Shown one piece after another: positions 33,829 to 42,643 of a DNA stretch of 64,000 nt (the first letter of the stretch is position 1; each line of letters opens with the position of its first letter). The position numbers and the translations under genes are program-made. The notes beneath the pieces are model-generated. The model was not told the DNA's origin, searched no databases, and was given only the letters and a program-made list of their open reading frames with translations. Source of the DNA: Acidimicrobiales bacterium (GTDB lineage: Bacteria > Actinomycetota > Acidimicrobiia > Acidimicrobiales > DATDAH01); the NCBI GenBank assembly GCA_016794585.1, contig JAEUJM010000018.1, positions 62,001 to 126,000 on the forward strand, in the 5' to 3' direction.

Positions 33829-35037
33829 ATGGCCCGACCGGACACCCGCCGCCTGGAAACCCTGCGCGCCGACCAGGCCCGCCGCATCCACCTCGCGGCG
33901 CAGGGCTTCGCCGCGCCCCGACCGTCGGGTCGGGTCGATCGCCGTCACGTGCGCCGGATGTTCGATCGCCTCGGGCTGCTCCAGATCGACTCGGTCAACG
34001 TCCTGGTGCGTAGCCACTACCTGCCGCTGTTCTCGCGCCTCGGCCCGTACGACCGCTCGTTGCTCGACCGCTTCGCCTACCGCCAGCACGAGGCCTTCGA
34101 GTACTGGGGCCACGAGGCATCGCTGATCCGCTCCGATCTCCAGCCCCTGCTGCGGTGGCGCATGGCCCGTGAACACCAGGGGTCGGGGATGCGCGAGTTC
34201 GGCCGGGAGAACGGCGACCTCATCGAGACGGTGTGGCGCGACGTGCTGGACCGTGGGCCCGTCAGCGCCGGCGAGCTCGACGAGGCCGAGCGCAAGAAGG
34301 GGCCGTGGTGGGGCTGGGGGGACACGAAGCGGGCCCTCGAGCACCTCTTCTACACGGGGCGCGTCGGGGCCCTCCGGCGAGCCAGCTTCGAGCGGGTCTA
34401 CTGCGACCCCCGGCTGGTCCTCCCCGCCGCCGTCGCCGACGCTCCGACCCCGGACGAGCGCGATGCACTCGTCGCCCTGCTGGAGCAGTCCGCCCGTGGT
34501 CACGGCATCGGCACCGCCCGGGACCTCGCCGACTACTTCCGCCTGCCCATCACCGAGGTGCGGCCGCTCCTGCACGAGATGGCCGGCGCCGGCCTCCTGC
34601 ACGAGGTGACGGTGGAGGGCTGGAAGCACCCGGCCTACCTCCATCCTGCGGCCGCCGTGCCCCGCAAGGTGGACGCCTGCGCCCTCGTGTCGCCCTTCGA
34701 CTCGGTGATGTGGGAGCGCGACCGCGTCGAGCGCGTCTTCGGCTTCCGCTACCGCATCGAGATCTACGTCCCGAAGCCGAAGCGCACCTTCGGCTACTAC
34801 GTGCTGCCGTTCCTGTTGGGCGACCGCTACGTCGCCCGGGTCGACCTCAAGGCCGATCGGGCCGACTCCTGCCTGCTCGTCCAGTCCGCGCACGCCGAGG
34901 AAGGGGTCGATCATGATGAGGTGACCGAGCGCCTGGCGGTCGAGCTCCGCACCCTGGCGGGTTGGCTGGGGCTCGACGACGTGACCGTCGTGGATCGGGG
35001 CGACCTGGCCCCCGCGCTCCGCTCCGCCTCGCCCTAG
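33829..35037 (+). CDS. YcaQ/AlkZ-family winged-helix DNA glycosylase
   Basis: 402 residues. The HTH_42 (DUF1006) family features are present: GLLQIDSVNVLVRSHYLPLFSRLGPYD, EYWGHEASLI, ERKKGPWWGWGDTKRALEHLF and the C-terminal FGYYVLPFLLGDRYVARVDLKADR. The catalytic loop reads Q-I-D, the QxD form found in the YcaQ branch that unhooks interstrand crosslinks, and not the QxQ of AlkZ. First gene of a four-gene rightward run with LtrA, a methyltransferase and DUF2237. Confidence 0.9.
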   Translation: MARPDTRRLETLRADQARRIHLAAQGFAAPRPSGRVDRRHVRRMFDRLGLLQIDSVNVLVRSHYLPLFSRLGPYDRSLLDRFAYRQHEAFEYWGHEASLIRSDLQPLLRWRMAREHQGSGMREFGRENGDLIETVWRDVLDRGPVSAGELDEAERKKGPWWGWGDTKRALEHLFYTGRVGALRRASFERVYCDPRLVLPAAVADAPTPDERDALVALLEQSARGHGIGTARDLADYFRLPITEVRPLLHEMAGAGLLHEVTVEGWKHPAYLHPAAAVPRKVDACALVSPFDSVMWERDRVERVFGFRYRIEIYVPKPKRTFGYYVLPFLLGDRYVARVDLKADRADSCLLVQSAHAEEGVDHDEVTERLAVELRTLAGWLGLDDVTVVDRGDLAPALRSASP

Positions 35038-35047
35038 GGTCGTCGAC

Positions 35048-36316
35048 ATGGGTGGGAGCGGGGACGCGACGGTGGGGCCCGAGCCGGCGGAGCACGACGA
35101 CGGCATCCCGCGGGACGAGGTCGAGGAGGCCGTCGAGGAGGCGGTCGTAGAGGCCGTCGAGGAGGTCGAGCAGCGGGTGGCCGAAGGGCGCCACGCCACC
35201 AACCTCGAGCTCTTCCTCGATCTCGTCTTCGTGTTCGCGGTCACCGAGGTGGCTGCGGTGTTGGCCGGGGACCTGCACTGGGCGGGGTTCGGCCGGGGTC
35301 TGCTCCTGGCGTGGTTGGTGTGGTGGCTGTGGTCGCAGTTCACCTGGCTGGGATCGGCGGTCGACCTCGGTCGGGGGTCGCTCTCCCAGTACCTCGTGCT
35401 GCTGGCCGTCCCTCCCGCGCTGCTCATGGCGGTGGCCCTGCCCGACGCCTACGGCGCCACCGGCACGAAGTTCGCGGCGGCCTACCTCGTGGTGAACCTG
35501 TGGTGCCTCGCCATCCAGGGCCGCAACGTCTGGGCCGACGCGGCGTCCCGTTCGGCGTGGCTGCAGTACATCCCGCTGGCCGCGCTGGCGCCGCTGGCTC
35601 TGTTCGCCGGCTCGTTCCTCGACGGCGACGCCCGGGTCGCGGTCTGGGCGCTCGTCGCCGCGTTCAACGTGGGCAGCGCCCTCGCGGCCGGGCGCCAGGA
35701 CGAGGCCGGTGGTCGGGAGTGGAACATCGAGCCCACCCACTTCGCCGAGCGCCACGCGCTGTTCGTCATCATCTCCCTGGGCGAGGTGCTCGTGGCCGTC
35801 GGCGCCACCGCCGCCGAGGCGGAGCTGACCACCACCATCGGAGTAGGCCTCGTCACCGCCGTCGGCCTGGCCTGCGTGTTCTGGTGGGCCTACTTCGCCT
35901 ACATCCCCGGCGTGGTCGAAGGCCGTCTGGCGAGCGCGGCACCCCGTGACCGTGGGCGGGTGGCCCGGGACCTCTTCACCTTCGGCCACTTCCCGGTCGT
36001 GTTCGGGCTCGTGCTCTACGCCGTGGTCGCGAAGCACGTCGTGGCCCACCCGACCGACCCGCTCGGCACGGCCGACCTCGTCGCCCTCGCCGGCTCGGTC
36101 GCGTTCTTCGTGGGCGGCCTCGCCGCCCTCCAGTGGCAGTGCGTGCATCGGATCTCCCGGGAGCGGATGCTGCTGGTCGCCGCGGTGGCGGCGCTGTGCG
36201 CCCTCGTCGGCCCGCACGTCGACGCCGTGGCGATCGTCGCCCTGGTCGGCCTCACCGTGCCGGCGCAGCAGGTCCACACGTATCGGACGTTCCGGCGCGC
36301 GACCATGGCGTCGTGA
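35048..36316 (+). CDS. low temperature requirement protein A (LtrA) family membrane protein
   Basis: 422 residues. After a charged, Glu/Val/Ala-rich N-terminal helix of about 45 residues comes the LtrA signature LELFLDLVFVFAVTEVA, about ten membrane segments, and the second signature FAERHALFVIISLGEVLVA. LtrA was named from a Listeria mutant that failed to grow in the cold; its biochemical role is unknown. It begins 10 bases after the glycosylase stop and its own stop overlaps the methyltransferase start (GTGA). Confidence 0.88.
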   Translation: MGGSGDATVGPEPAEHDDGIPRDEVEEAVEEAVVEAVEEVEQRVAEGRHATNLELFLDLVFVFAVTEVAAVLAGDLHWAGFGRGLLLAWLVWWLWSQFTWLGSAVDLGRGSLSQYLVLLAVPPALLMAVALPDAYGATGTKFAAAYLVVNLWCLAIQGRNVWADAASRSAWLQYIPLAALAPLALFAGSFLDGDARVAVWALVAAFNVGSALAAGRQDEAGGREWNIEPTHFAERHALFVIISLGEVLVAVGATAAEAELTTTIGVGLVTAVGLACVFWWAYFAYIPGVVEGRLASAAPRDRGRVARDLFTFGHFPVVFGLVLYAVVAKHVVAHPTDPLGTADLVALAGSVAFFVGGLAALQWQCVHRISRERMLLVAAVAALCALVGPHVDAVAIVALVGLTVPAQQVHTYRTFRRATMAS

Positions 36317-37143
36317 CCGAACGCGCCCACGACCAGCTGCCGGAGACCTGGGGCTCGGTGGCGGCCGGGTACGACGCCTCCTTCGCGGGGTACACCGGGG
36401 CCTACGCCGACGCCCTCCTCGACATCGTGGCCATCGACGCGAACGAGCAGGTGCTCGACGTGGCTGCGGGCTCGGGGGCTTTCAGCCTGCGTGCGGCCCG
36501 GCTCGGGGCCGAGGTCACCGCGACCGACTTCGCTCCCGGCATGGTCGAGCTGCTGCGGGAGCGCTTCGTCGCACAGGGCCACCACCACTGCAGCGCCGCG
36601 GTCATGGACGGGCAGGCCCTCGACCTCCCCGACCACACCTTCGACCTCAGCGTGTCGATGTTCGGCGTCATCTTCTTCCCCGACATCGATGCCGGGCTGC
36701 GCGAGCTGACCCGCGTCACCCGTCCAGGAGGCCGCGTGGCCGTGGCCACCTGGGATCTCGGCGGCTTCCGCCTCGTCGACCTGGTCCGCGAGGCGCTGCG
36801 TCAGGCGCTGCCCGATCTCGACCTCCCCACGGCCGAGCCGGTCTGGGCCCGCATCGGCGACGCCGAAGGCCTGGGCGCGGCCCTGCGGGGCGCCGGGCTC
36901 GTCGACGTCGCCGTCCACCCCGTCACCCACGCCTGGACCTGGGACGACCCGGGTGGGTTCTTCCGGGAGCTCCCGGCCTGGTCGCCACCGGTCCAGCCGC
37001 TCTTCCAGATCCTCGACGAGGCACAGATCGCGGCCGGAGCGGCGGCGTTCGCCGAGCTCGTGAGCCACGCCGGCGGCACCCGCAGCGGCATCGACGTGAC
37101 CGCCCTCCTCGGCCTGGGCACCCCGCCGCCGGCCGGTTCCTGA
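36313..37143 (+). CDS. class I SAM-dependent methyltransferase
   Basis: 276 residues. Motif I is VLDVAAGSGAFSLRAARLG, followed by VTATDFAPGMVELL and the acidic motif DLSVSMFGVIFFPD and RVTRPGGRVAVATW. It resembles UbiE/Methyltransf_11 proteins; the methyl acceptor is unknown. The GTG start overlaps the LtrA stop by four bases, and its stop overlaps the DUF2237 start (TGATG), so the three genes are translationally coupled. Confidence 0.87.
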   Translation: MTERAHDQLPETWGSVAAGYDASFAGYTGAYADALLDIVAIDANEQVLDVAAGSGAFSLRAARLGAEVTATDFAPGMVELLRERFVAQGHHHCSAAVMDGQALDLPDHTFDLSVSMFGVIFFPDIDAGLRELTRVTRPGGRVAVATWDLGGFRLVDLVREALRQALPDLDLPTAEPVWARIGDAEGLGAALRGAGLVDVAVHPVTHAWTWDDPGGFFRELPAWSPPVQPLFQILDEAQIAAGAAAFAELVSHAGGTRSGIDVTALLGLGTPPPAGS

Positions 37144-37505
37144 TGGCCCGCAACGTCCTCGGTGGCGAGCTCGCCTCGTGCAGCGAGTCGCCCCGCACCG
37201 GCTACTACCGCAACGGCTGCTGTGACACGGGCCCCGGCGACCTGGGCGTCCACACCGTCTGCGCCCGCGTGACGGCCGAGTTCCTCGAGTTCTCACGGGC
37301 GCAGGGCAACGACCTCACCACCCCGCACCCCGAGCTGGAGTTCCCGGGCCTGCAACCGGGGGACCAGTGGTGCCTCTGTGCACCGCGCTGGCAGGAGGCG
37401 TTCGAGGCCGGGGTCGCGCCGCCCGTGGTGCTCGAGGCGACCCACGTCGGCACCCTCGAGTGGTGCGACCTCGCCGCCCTCCAGGCGCACGCCGTCACCG
37501 ACTGA
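37143..37505 (+). CDS. DUF2237 family protein
   Basis: 120 residues. NVLGGELASCSESPRTGYYRNGCC, HTVCARVTAEFLEFSRAQGNDL and GDQWCLCAPRWQEAFEAG are the conserved blocks of DUF2237, a small cysteine-rich family of unknown function. Conserved Cys and His suggest a metal site. Last gene of the coupled run from 33829. Confidence 0.87.
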   Translation: MARNVLGGELASCSESPRTGYYRNGCCDTGPGDLGVHTVCARVTAEFLEFSRAQGNDLTTPHPELEFPGLQPGDQWCLCAPRWQEAFEAGVAPPVVLEATHVGTLEWCDLAALQAHAVTD

Positions 37506-37521
37506 ACGGCGCCCGCGCCGT
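37506..37521. terminator. small hairpin between DUF2237 and tag
   Basis: ACGGCG and CGCCGT flank a CCCG loop immediately after the DUF2237 stop and before the convergent tag stop at 37521. The whole gap is 15 bases, so this would be a compact shared terminator. Confidence 0.4.
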
Positions 37522-38171
37522 CAGCTGACGGTGGGCAGGGCCGGCACCGCGGCGCCCTTGCGGTCACGGTCGCACGCGGTGCGGACGTGGCAGCCCTGGA
37601 GGTGGTCGTTGACCAGGCCGAGGGACTGCATCGCGGCGTAGGCGGTGGTCGGCCCCACGAAGCGGAAGCCGTGACGCTTCAGCTCCTTCGACAGCGCGGT
37701 GGACTCGGGGGTGCTCGCCGCGATGTCGCCGAGGCCGGCGGGCACGGGGCGGCCACGGCGCGGCGGCTCGAACGACCACACCAGCGCGGCCAGCGAGCCG
37801 AAGCGCTCCTGCACGTCGAGCACGGCGCCGGCGTTGTCGATGGCGGCCTCGATCTTGCCCCGGTGGCGCACGATGCCGGCGTCGCCGAGGAGGCGTTCGA
37901 CATCGGCGTCGCCGAAGCCCGCCACCACGGCAGGGTCGAAGCCGGCGAAGGCCCGGCGGAAGCCCTCACGCTTGCGCAGGATGGTGAGCCACGAGAGGCC
38001 GGACTGGAAGCCCTCGAGGCAGAGCTTCTCGTACAGGCGCACGTCGTCGACGACGGGGCGTCCCCACTCGTCGTCGTGGTAGGCGGCGTAGTCCTCGGTG
38101 CCGGTGGACCACCAGCAGCGGCGCTTGCCGTCGGCGCCCCGCTCGACGCCCGGTCGCTCGTCGCTCACCAC
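37521..38171 (-). CDS. tag: DNA-3-methyladenine glycosylase I
   Basis: 216 residues. RCWWSTGTEDYAAYHDDEWG, LYEKLCLEGFQSGLSWLTIL, FRFVGPTTAYAAMQSLGLVNDH and a C-terminal HVRTACD region are diagnostic of Tag. The zinc-binding Cys and His residues (Cys near the start, CHVRTAC at the end) are present. It removes 3-methyladenine from alkylated DNA. GTG start (two in a row) overlapping the end of the DUF2804 gene by seven bases. Confidence 0.94.
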   Translation of the reverse strand: MVSDERPGVERGADGKRRCWWSTGTEDYAAYHDDEWGRPVVDDVRLYEKLCLEGFQSGLSWLTILRKREGFRRAFAGFDPAVVAGFGDADVERLLGDAGIVRHRGKIEAAIDNAGAVLDVQERFGSLAALVWSFEPPRRGRPVPAGLGDIAASTPESTALSKELKRHGFRFVGPTTAYAAMQSLGLVNDHLQGCHVRTACDRDRKGAAVPALPTVS

Positions 38172-39232
38172 CGGTTGCGGGCCTCCTCCGCCCAGCCGAC
38201 GACGCCGTCGAAGGCGAGCTCCTCACCGGCCTCCGTGCGCAGCGTGCCCGCCCAGGTGCCGAACACCTGGTGGACCTCCATCGAGAGCACGCCGAGGCTG
38301 GTGCGCGAGTGCTTGTCGTGCACGGGGGTGAGGGTGGCGTCGACGAGCCCGCCGGCGGTGTCGCGCACGCGCCAGTGCTCGAGGGGTCGGTCCCAGTCGT
38401 AGGTCCACTCGAGCTCGTCGTGGATCTTCGTGAGCCGCCCGTCCACGCACAGCCCGTTCTCGGTGTGGCCGGTGCCCTCGGTCCACTTGCCGCCGAATTG
38501 GAGCCCCACGGTCCGACCGTCGGCGGCCCGCCCGGAGGCGGTGCCCCAGTTCCAGCGGATGGAGTAGGGCCAGAGGCCGCGCCCGAGGTCGAGCGTGCCG
38601 AAGGCCTCGTCGGCGGATCCTGGGGCCCCACCGACCGCCACGACCTGATCACCCAGGCGGACCTCGCCGTGGGCGGGGCGGGTGTTCTGCTTGCTCGTGT
38701 ACTGGAAGCGCTTGGGCGACCACGGGATGACGACGTTGAGGGTCTCGTGGTCGGCGGGCCGCTCGACGGTGAGGTCGATGCTGACGGCGCCGACCGTCGC
38801 GTCCTTCGTCCAGGCCGTGAGTCGGGTGTGGTCGGCCTGCTCGTCGATCGTGACCGACAGCCCGCCTCCTTCGACGGCCATCCGACCGGTGCACGGCTGG
38901 TCGGGCAGGGCGACGCCTCGGCCGAGCGGGATGACCCGTGCGACGTCGATCACGAGCCCGTCGGCGGGCCGGCAGATCCACAGGCCGGCGATGCCGACGT
39001 AGTCGACGTCGGCGTAGGTGAGCGAGACGTACAGGTGGGGCGTGGTGACGCACCAGTACTCCCACCGCTTGCGCCGGCCCCACGGGCCCTTCAGGTTGGC
39101 CCGGTGCAGGGGGCGCCGTGACCAGCCCGCGGCCCCCGCGGCGAGGCGGCCGCCCTCGTCGCAGAGGTCCACCGGCGTGATGATCTCGCGCTCGGTGGCG
39201 GCGCCGTCCGCCGCCGGGTCAGCGGTCATCAT
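38165..39232 (-). CDS. DUF2804 domain protein
   Basis: 355 residues. WGRRKRWEYWCVTTPHLYVSLTYADVDY, then VIPWSPKRFQYTSKQNT and WNWGTASGRAADGRTVGLQFGGKWTEGTG are typical DUF2804 blocks: beta-rich proteins of unknown function, often near lipid metabolism genes in actinomycetes. The start is a double ATG (39232/39229) overlapping the stop of the coiled-coil gene. It is coupled to tag downstream, although a functional link is not obvious. Confidence 0.82.
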   Translation of the reverse strand: MMTADPAADGAATEREIITPVDLCDEGGRLAAGAAGWSRRPLHRANLKGPWGRRKRWEYWCVTTPHLYVSLTYADVDYVGIAGLWICRPADGLVIDVARVIPLGRGVALPDQPCTGRMAVEGGGLSVTIDEQADHTRLTAWTKDATVGAVSIDLTVERPADHETLNVVIPWSPKRFQYTSKQNTRPAHGEVRLGDQVVAVGGAPGSADEAFGTLDLGRGLWPYSIRWNWGTASGRAADGRTVGLQFGGKWTEGTGHTENGLCVDGRLTKIHDELEWTYDWDRPLEHWRVRDTAGGLVDATLTPVHDKHSRTSLGVLSMEVHQVFGTWAGTLRTEAGEELAFDGVVGWAEEARNRW

Positions 39233-39647
39233 CGACCGGCCCGTCGTCGGTGCCCGCGGCGTCGGCGACTTCGGCGACGTCTCCGGGTGCACCTTCGTGC
39301 TCCGGGTCGCGGCCACCGCGCAGACCGATGCGCCGGAGGGCGTCGTTGGCCCAGAGGGCGGGCCCGGCGGTCACCTCCAGTGCGTCGACGAGACGGCCGA
39401 CCTGGTGGGTCAGCTCGCCGACGTCGCCGATGGTGTCGGCCATGCCGCTGCGCAGGTCGTCCACCCCCACCACCACCTGGCTGAAGCGGTCGATGGCGGC
39501 GTCGAGCTTGGCGATGGTGCCGTCGAGGCTGCTGAGGGTGGCGTGCATGTGGTCGACGGTGGCGTTGAGGGCCTCGAGGGTCTCGTCGACCGAAAGGACG
39601 GCGTCCGCCATGCGCCGGGCCCGGGAGGCCGGCCGCTCGCTGCTCAT
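39219..39647 (-). CDS. hypothetical coiled-coil protein
   Basis: 142 residues. From about residue 13 to 95 there is a heptad pattern (LSVDETLEALNATVDHMHATL, LDGTIAKLDAAIDRFSQVV) followed by an acidic, disordered tail. It resembles actinomycete proteins labelled hypothetical and, loosely, the helical part of apolipoprotein-like or methyl-accepting proteins. No catalytic residues. It is the first gene of a leftward unit with DUF2804 and tag. Confidence 0.62.
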   Translation of the reverse strand: MSSERPASRARRMADAVLSVDETLEALNATVDHMHATLSSLDGTIAKLDAAIDRFSQVVVGVDDLRSGMADTIGDVGELTHQVGRLVDALEVTAGPALWANDALRRIGLRGGRDPEHEGAPGDVAEVADAAGTDDGPVDDDR

Positions 39648-39714
39648 GGGCGCCGACGGTACCCGCGCCGCGGCCCCTGTGAGCGGGCGGCGCGGGTGGC
39701 TCGGGCTGGCTGGG

Positions 39715-40305
39715 TCAGGCCGTGACGGTGAAGCCGGTGATCATGCCCTCTTCCACGTGGCTCTCGACGGTGCCGTCGTCCTCGGTCTCCACGATGTTGC
39801 AGAAGAGGGTGTAGTCGCCCTCGGTCAACTCGAACGTCCCGGTGCAGGACGTCCCGCCCGGGAAGGGCTCGATCTCGCCGATGAGGGCGCCGTCGGGCAG
39901 CGCCTCCTCGTCGACCTGGCCGTCGACGATCTCGAGCTCGTCTTCGGTGGCCTTGACCACCACCAACTCGTGGGGCTCCTCGCCGTCGTTCTTGGCCACG
40001 AAGGAGACGACGCCGGCCGGCGCCTCGGTCGGATCGGTGACGATGGAGAACTCGTCGAGGGTGACATCCACGTCGGTGTCGGCGTCGAGGTCCTCGCCGA
40101 CGGGCACGCACTCGGCCTCGGCGGTGCTGCCCGAGCCGCTACCCGATCCGCTGCCGGCGCCGCTGGCCGACGCACCGGAGCCGCTGCCCGAGCCGCTCCC
40201 GCTCGAGCGGACGTCGCCGCCGTCATCGGTGCACGCCGCACCCAGCAGGGCCAGTGCCAGGACGAGGGCGAAGGGCAACGAGACGAGGCGGGCGGTGCGG
40301 CGCAT
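39715..40305 (-). CDS. secreted lipoprotein with Gly-Ser linker and cupredoxin-like domain
   Basis: 196 residues. A signal peptide with lipobox LLGAAC (Cys near residue 25) is followed by about 30 residues of Gly-Ser repeats, then a beta-rich domain (VDVTLDEFSIVTDPTEAPAGVVSFVAKN, HELVVVKA, FELTEGDYTLFCNI). That order resembles cupredoxin-like copper proteins, with His and Cys in the right places, but a final Met/His ligand is unclear. GGAGG stands four bases before the ATG. It faces outward at the membrane. Confidence 0.77.
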   Translation of the reverse strand: MRRTARLVSLPFALVLALALLGAACTDDGGDVRSSGSGSGSGSGASASGAGSGSGSGSGSTAEAECVPVGEDLDADTDVDVTLDEFSIVTDPTEAPAGVVSFVAKNDGEEPHELVVVKATEDELEIVDGQVDEEALPDGALIGEIEPFPGGTSCTGTFELTEGDYTLFCNIVETEDDGTVESHVEEGMITGFTVTA

Positions 40306-40430
40306 GGGTCCTCCGGGGACGAGGCGGTCGGAGGCAGCGTAGTCGCCGCCCGACCCTCGGTGTGAAGTGCTCCTTACACGCTTCGTCCGACAACCCGTCG
40401 TCGGCCCGTGCGGGCGGGTGGCCCGTCGGC

Positions 40431-41564
40431 TCAGGGGCGCACCTCGTAGTAGAGGTTGGCCGGGTCCTCGAAGTCGTGGACGGTGAACCGGGTGAAGCCG
40501 GCGTCGCGCACCATCGCCTCGGCCACCCCGGTGCTGAAGCCGACCGTGCCGAGGCCGGCGCCGCCGGGCTCGGACAGGGCCGACGACATGCACGAGGTGA
40601 TGGAGAAGCCGTACATCATCGCCAGCATCGGGTTGTGGCGGTCCGCCGACCACGAGCCGGTGCAGCGGATGTCCTTGATGAGCCACGTGCCGTCGTCGGC
40701 GATGGCCCCGCGTATGGCCGAGATGGCGTCGGCGGGGCGGGTCATGTCGTGCAGGCAGTCGAAGGTGAGCACGAGCCCGAAGCGACCGTCGTCGGGGAGC
40801 TCCTCGGCGCGGCGCTCGTGCAGTTCGACGTTGTCGAGGCCGAGGCCGGCGACGCGGGCGGCGGCCCGCTCGAGCGCGTGGTGGGAGAGCTCGTAGCCGT
40901 GGAAGCGGGAGCTCGGGTAGGCCTCGGCGAGGGCGGTGAGCGCCACCCCGGCGCCGCAGCCGACGTCGGCCACCTCGATGCCCGCTTCGAGTCGGTCCAC
41001 GAGCCCGTCGAGGGCCGGGATGATGCGGGGCACGAGGGCGATGCGGGCCCAGGGGCCGAGGGACCGCTCGGTCTGGTGGGCACCCGCCGGGCCGAGCTGG
41101 TCGTACGAGAGGCCGATGCCGGTGCGGAAGGCCTCGGCGATGCCATCGACCACCTCGGCGTCCACCGGCGCGGTGAAGGCGCCGGCGGCGAACGCCAGGC
41201 TGGTGTCCTCGGCCACGAGCACCTCGACGCCCTCCGGGGTGAGCTCGAAGGTCTCGCCGTCCTCGGACGCCAGCAGCTCCGCGGCGGCGTTGCCCCGCAG
41301 CCACTCACGCAGCCAGCGCTCGTGCAGGCCGGTGCGTTCGGCGAGGTCCGCCGGGGTGATCGGGCCGGCGCCGGCCATGGCCCGGTAGAGGCCGAGGCGG
41401 TCGCCGAGGTGGATCAGCACCGAGACCTGCTCGCCCTGCTTGTAGCCCCAGACCCGGAAGGCGAAGAGGCCGACGGCCTCTGGGTCGGCGGCGCCCGTGT
41501 TGGCGGCCGCCGCCGCGGTCCGGGTGGTGCCCGCCTCGGTGGATGCGTCGTCGTGCTCGGCCAT
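40431..41564 (-). CDS. class I SAM-dependent methyltransferase with winged-helix N-terminus
   Basis: 377 residues. The N-terminal part (YKQGEQVSVLIHLGDRLGLYRAM, TPADLAERTGLHERWLREWLRG) is a winged helix of the O-methyltransferase dimerisation type; the C-terminal part has VADVGCGAGVALTALAEAYP and FDCLHDMTRPADAISAIR. Similar Mycobacterium proteins have unknown substrates. The ATG at 41564 follows GGAGGGGGA. It is divergent from the GerMN lipoprotein gene across about 160 bases with nothing else obvious. Confidence 0.86.
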   Translation of the reverse strand: MAEHDDASTEAGTTRTAAAAANTGAADPEAVGLFAFRVWGYKQGEQVSVLIHLGDRLGLYRAMAGAGPITPADLAERTGLHERWLREWLRGNAAAELLASEDGETFELTPEGVEVLVAEDTSLAFAAGAFTAPVDAEVVDGIAEAFRTGIGLSYDQLGPAGAHQTERSLGPWARIALVPRIIPALDGLVDRLEAGIEVADVGCGAGVALTALAEAYPSSRFHGYELSHHALERAAARVAGLGLDNVELHERRAEELPDDGRFGLVLTFDCLHDMTRPADAISAIRGAIADDGTWLIKDIRCTGSWSADRHNPMLAMMYGFSITSCMSSALSEPGGAGLGTVGFSTGVAEAMVRDAGFTRFTVHDFEDPANLYYEVRP

Positions 41565-41725
41565 GTCGTCCCCCTCCGTGCCCCGTGCGGGCCTCACCAT
41601 CATCGTCCAGGTTCGGTCGTCACCACGCCGGGATACCGCCGCGGCCCTTCGGCGCTGTCCGCGGGCGGCCGCCACCCGTACCATCGGGACGGGTCGATGG
41701 ACCGAGGACCCGCGAGGAGGAGCAC

Positions 41726-42607
41726 ATGCGAGGACACCGCGGACCCTGGGCCCTGGTCACGGCCTTCCTGCTCGTCGGGGTGCTGGCCGCCTGTGGCAGC
41801 GACGGCGGCGGTGACGCCGCCTCGACCACCGCCGCTCCGCCCACGTCGGCGCCGACCAGCACCAGCGCGCCTTCGGGCACCTCCACGACCGCCGCCGGTG
41901 GCGAGGCCGACGTGCTGGTGTACTTCGCCCGCGACGAGGGCGTGGCCACGGCCGGCGCCACCGTGCCCACCCCCGCCGTGGCCGGCGGTGCCCTGGTCGC
42001 GCTCCTGGCCGGTCCCGACGACGTGGCCAGTGGCGCCGGCATGAGCACCGAGATCCCCGACGGCACCCGCTTCAACAGCGTCGTCATCGACCAAGGCACC
42101 GCCACGGTGGACCTCTCGGCGCAGTTCGCCTCAGGCGGAGGCAGCCTCTCGATGCAGCTGCGGGTGGCACAGGTGGTGTTCACCCTGACGCAGTTCGACA
42201 CCGTCGCCGAGGTCGACATCCACCTCGACGGTGAAGCGGTCGACGGCATCGGCGGCGAGGGCGTTCCCGCCGAGGACCTCACCCGCGCCGACTTCGAGGA
42301 CGTGACGCCGCTCATCCTGGTCGAGTCCCCCGTGCCCGGTGAGGCCGTCACCTCACCCATCGACCTCGGTGGGCTCTCGAACACCTTCGAGGCCAACGTC
42401 CGGTACACCGTGACCGCGGCCGACGGCACCGTCCTGGCTGACGGCTTCACCACCGCCACCGCGGGGACCGGGACGTGGGGCACCTTCTCGGAGTCGGTCG
42501 CCCTCGACGGTTCGCCGACGGGCGCCGGCACCGTCACGGCGTTCGAGGAGAGCGCCGAGGACGGGTCCCGCGTCAACGTCTACGAGGTCCCGGTCACCTT
42601 CGGGTGA
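41726..42607 (+). CDS. GerMN/Gmad2 domain lipoprotein
   Basis: 293 residues. Lipobox VLAACG (Cys near residue 23), a Thr/Ser/Pro-rich linker, a GerMN-type domain (ADVLVYFARDE, PDGTRFNSVVIDQGTATVDLSAQF, QVVFTLTQFDTVAEVDIHLDG) and a C-terminal Ig-like Gmad2 domain (VESPVPGEAVTSPIDLGG). Actinomycete relatives sit in the envelope, some with two-component systems; here it stands alone. GAGGAGG stands six bases before the ATG. Anchoring outside the cell is expected. Confidence 0.82.
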   Translation: MRGHRGPWALVTAFLLVGVLAACGSDGGGDAASTTAAPPTSAPTSTSAPSGTSTTAAGGEADVLVYFARDEGVATAGATVPTPAVAGGALVALLAGPDDVASGAGMSTEIPDGTRFNSVVIDQGTATVDLSAQFASGGGSLSMQLRVAQVVFTLTQFDTVAEVDIHLDGEAVDGIGGEGVPAEDLTRADFEDVTPLILVESPVPGEAVTSPIDLGGLSNTFEANVRYTVTAADGTVLADGFTTATAGTGTWGTFSESVALDGSPTGAGTVTAFEESAEDGSRVNVYEVPVTFG

Positions 42608-42643
42608 CCGGCGGACGCGTCGGACCGAGCGGAGGGCCGGGTC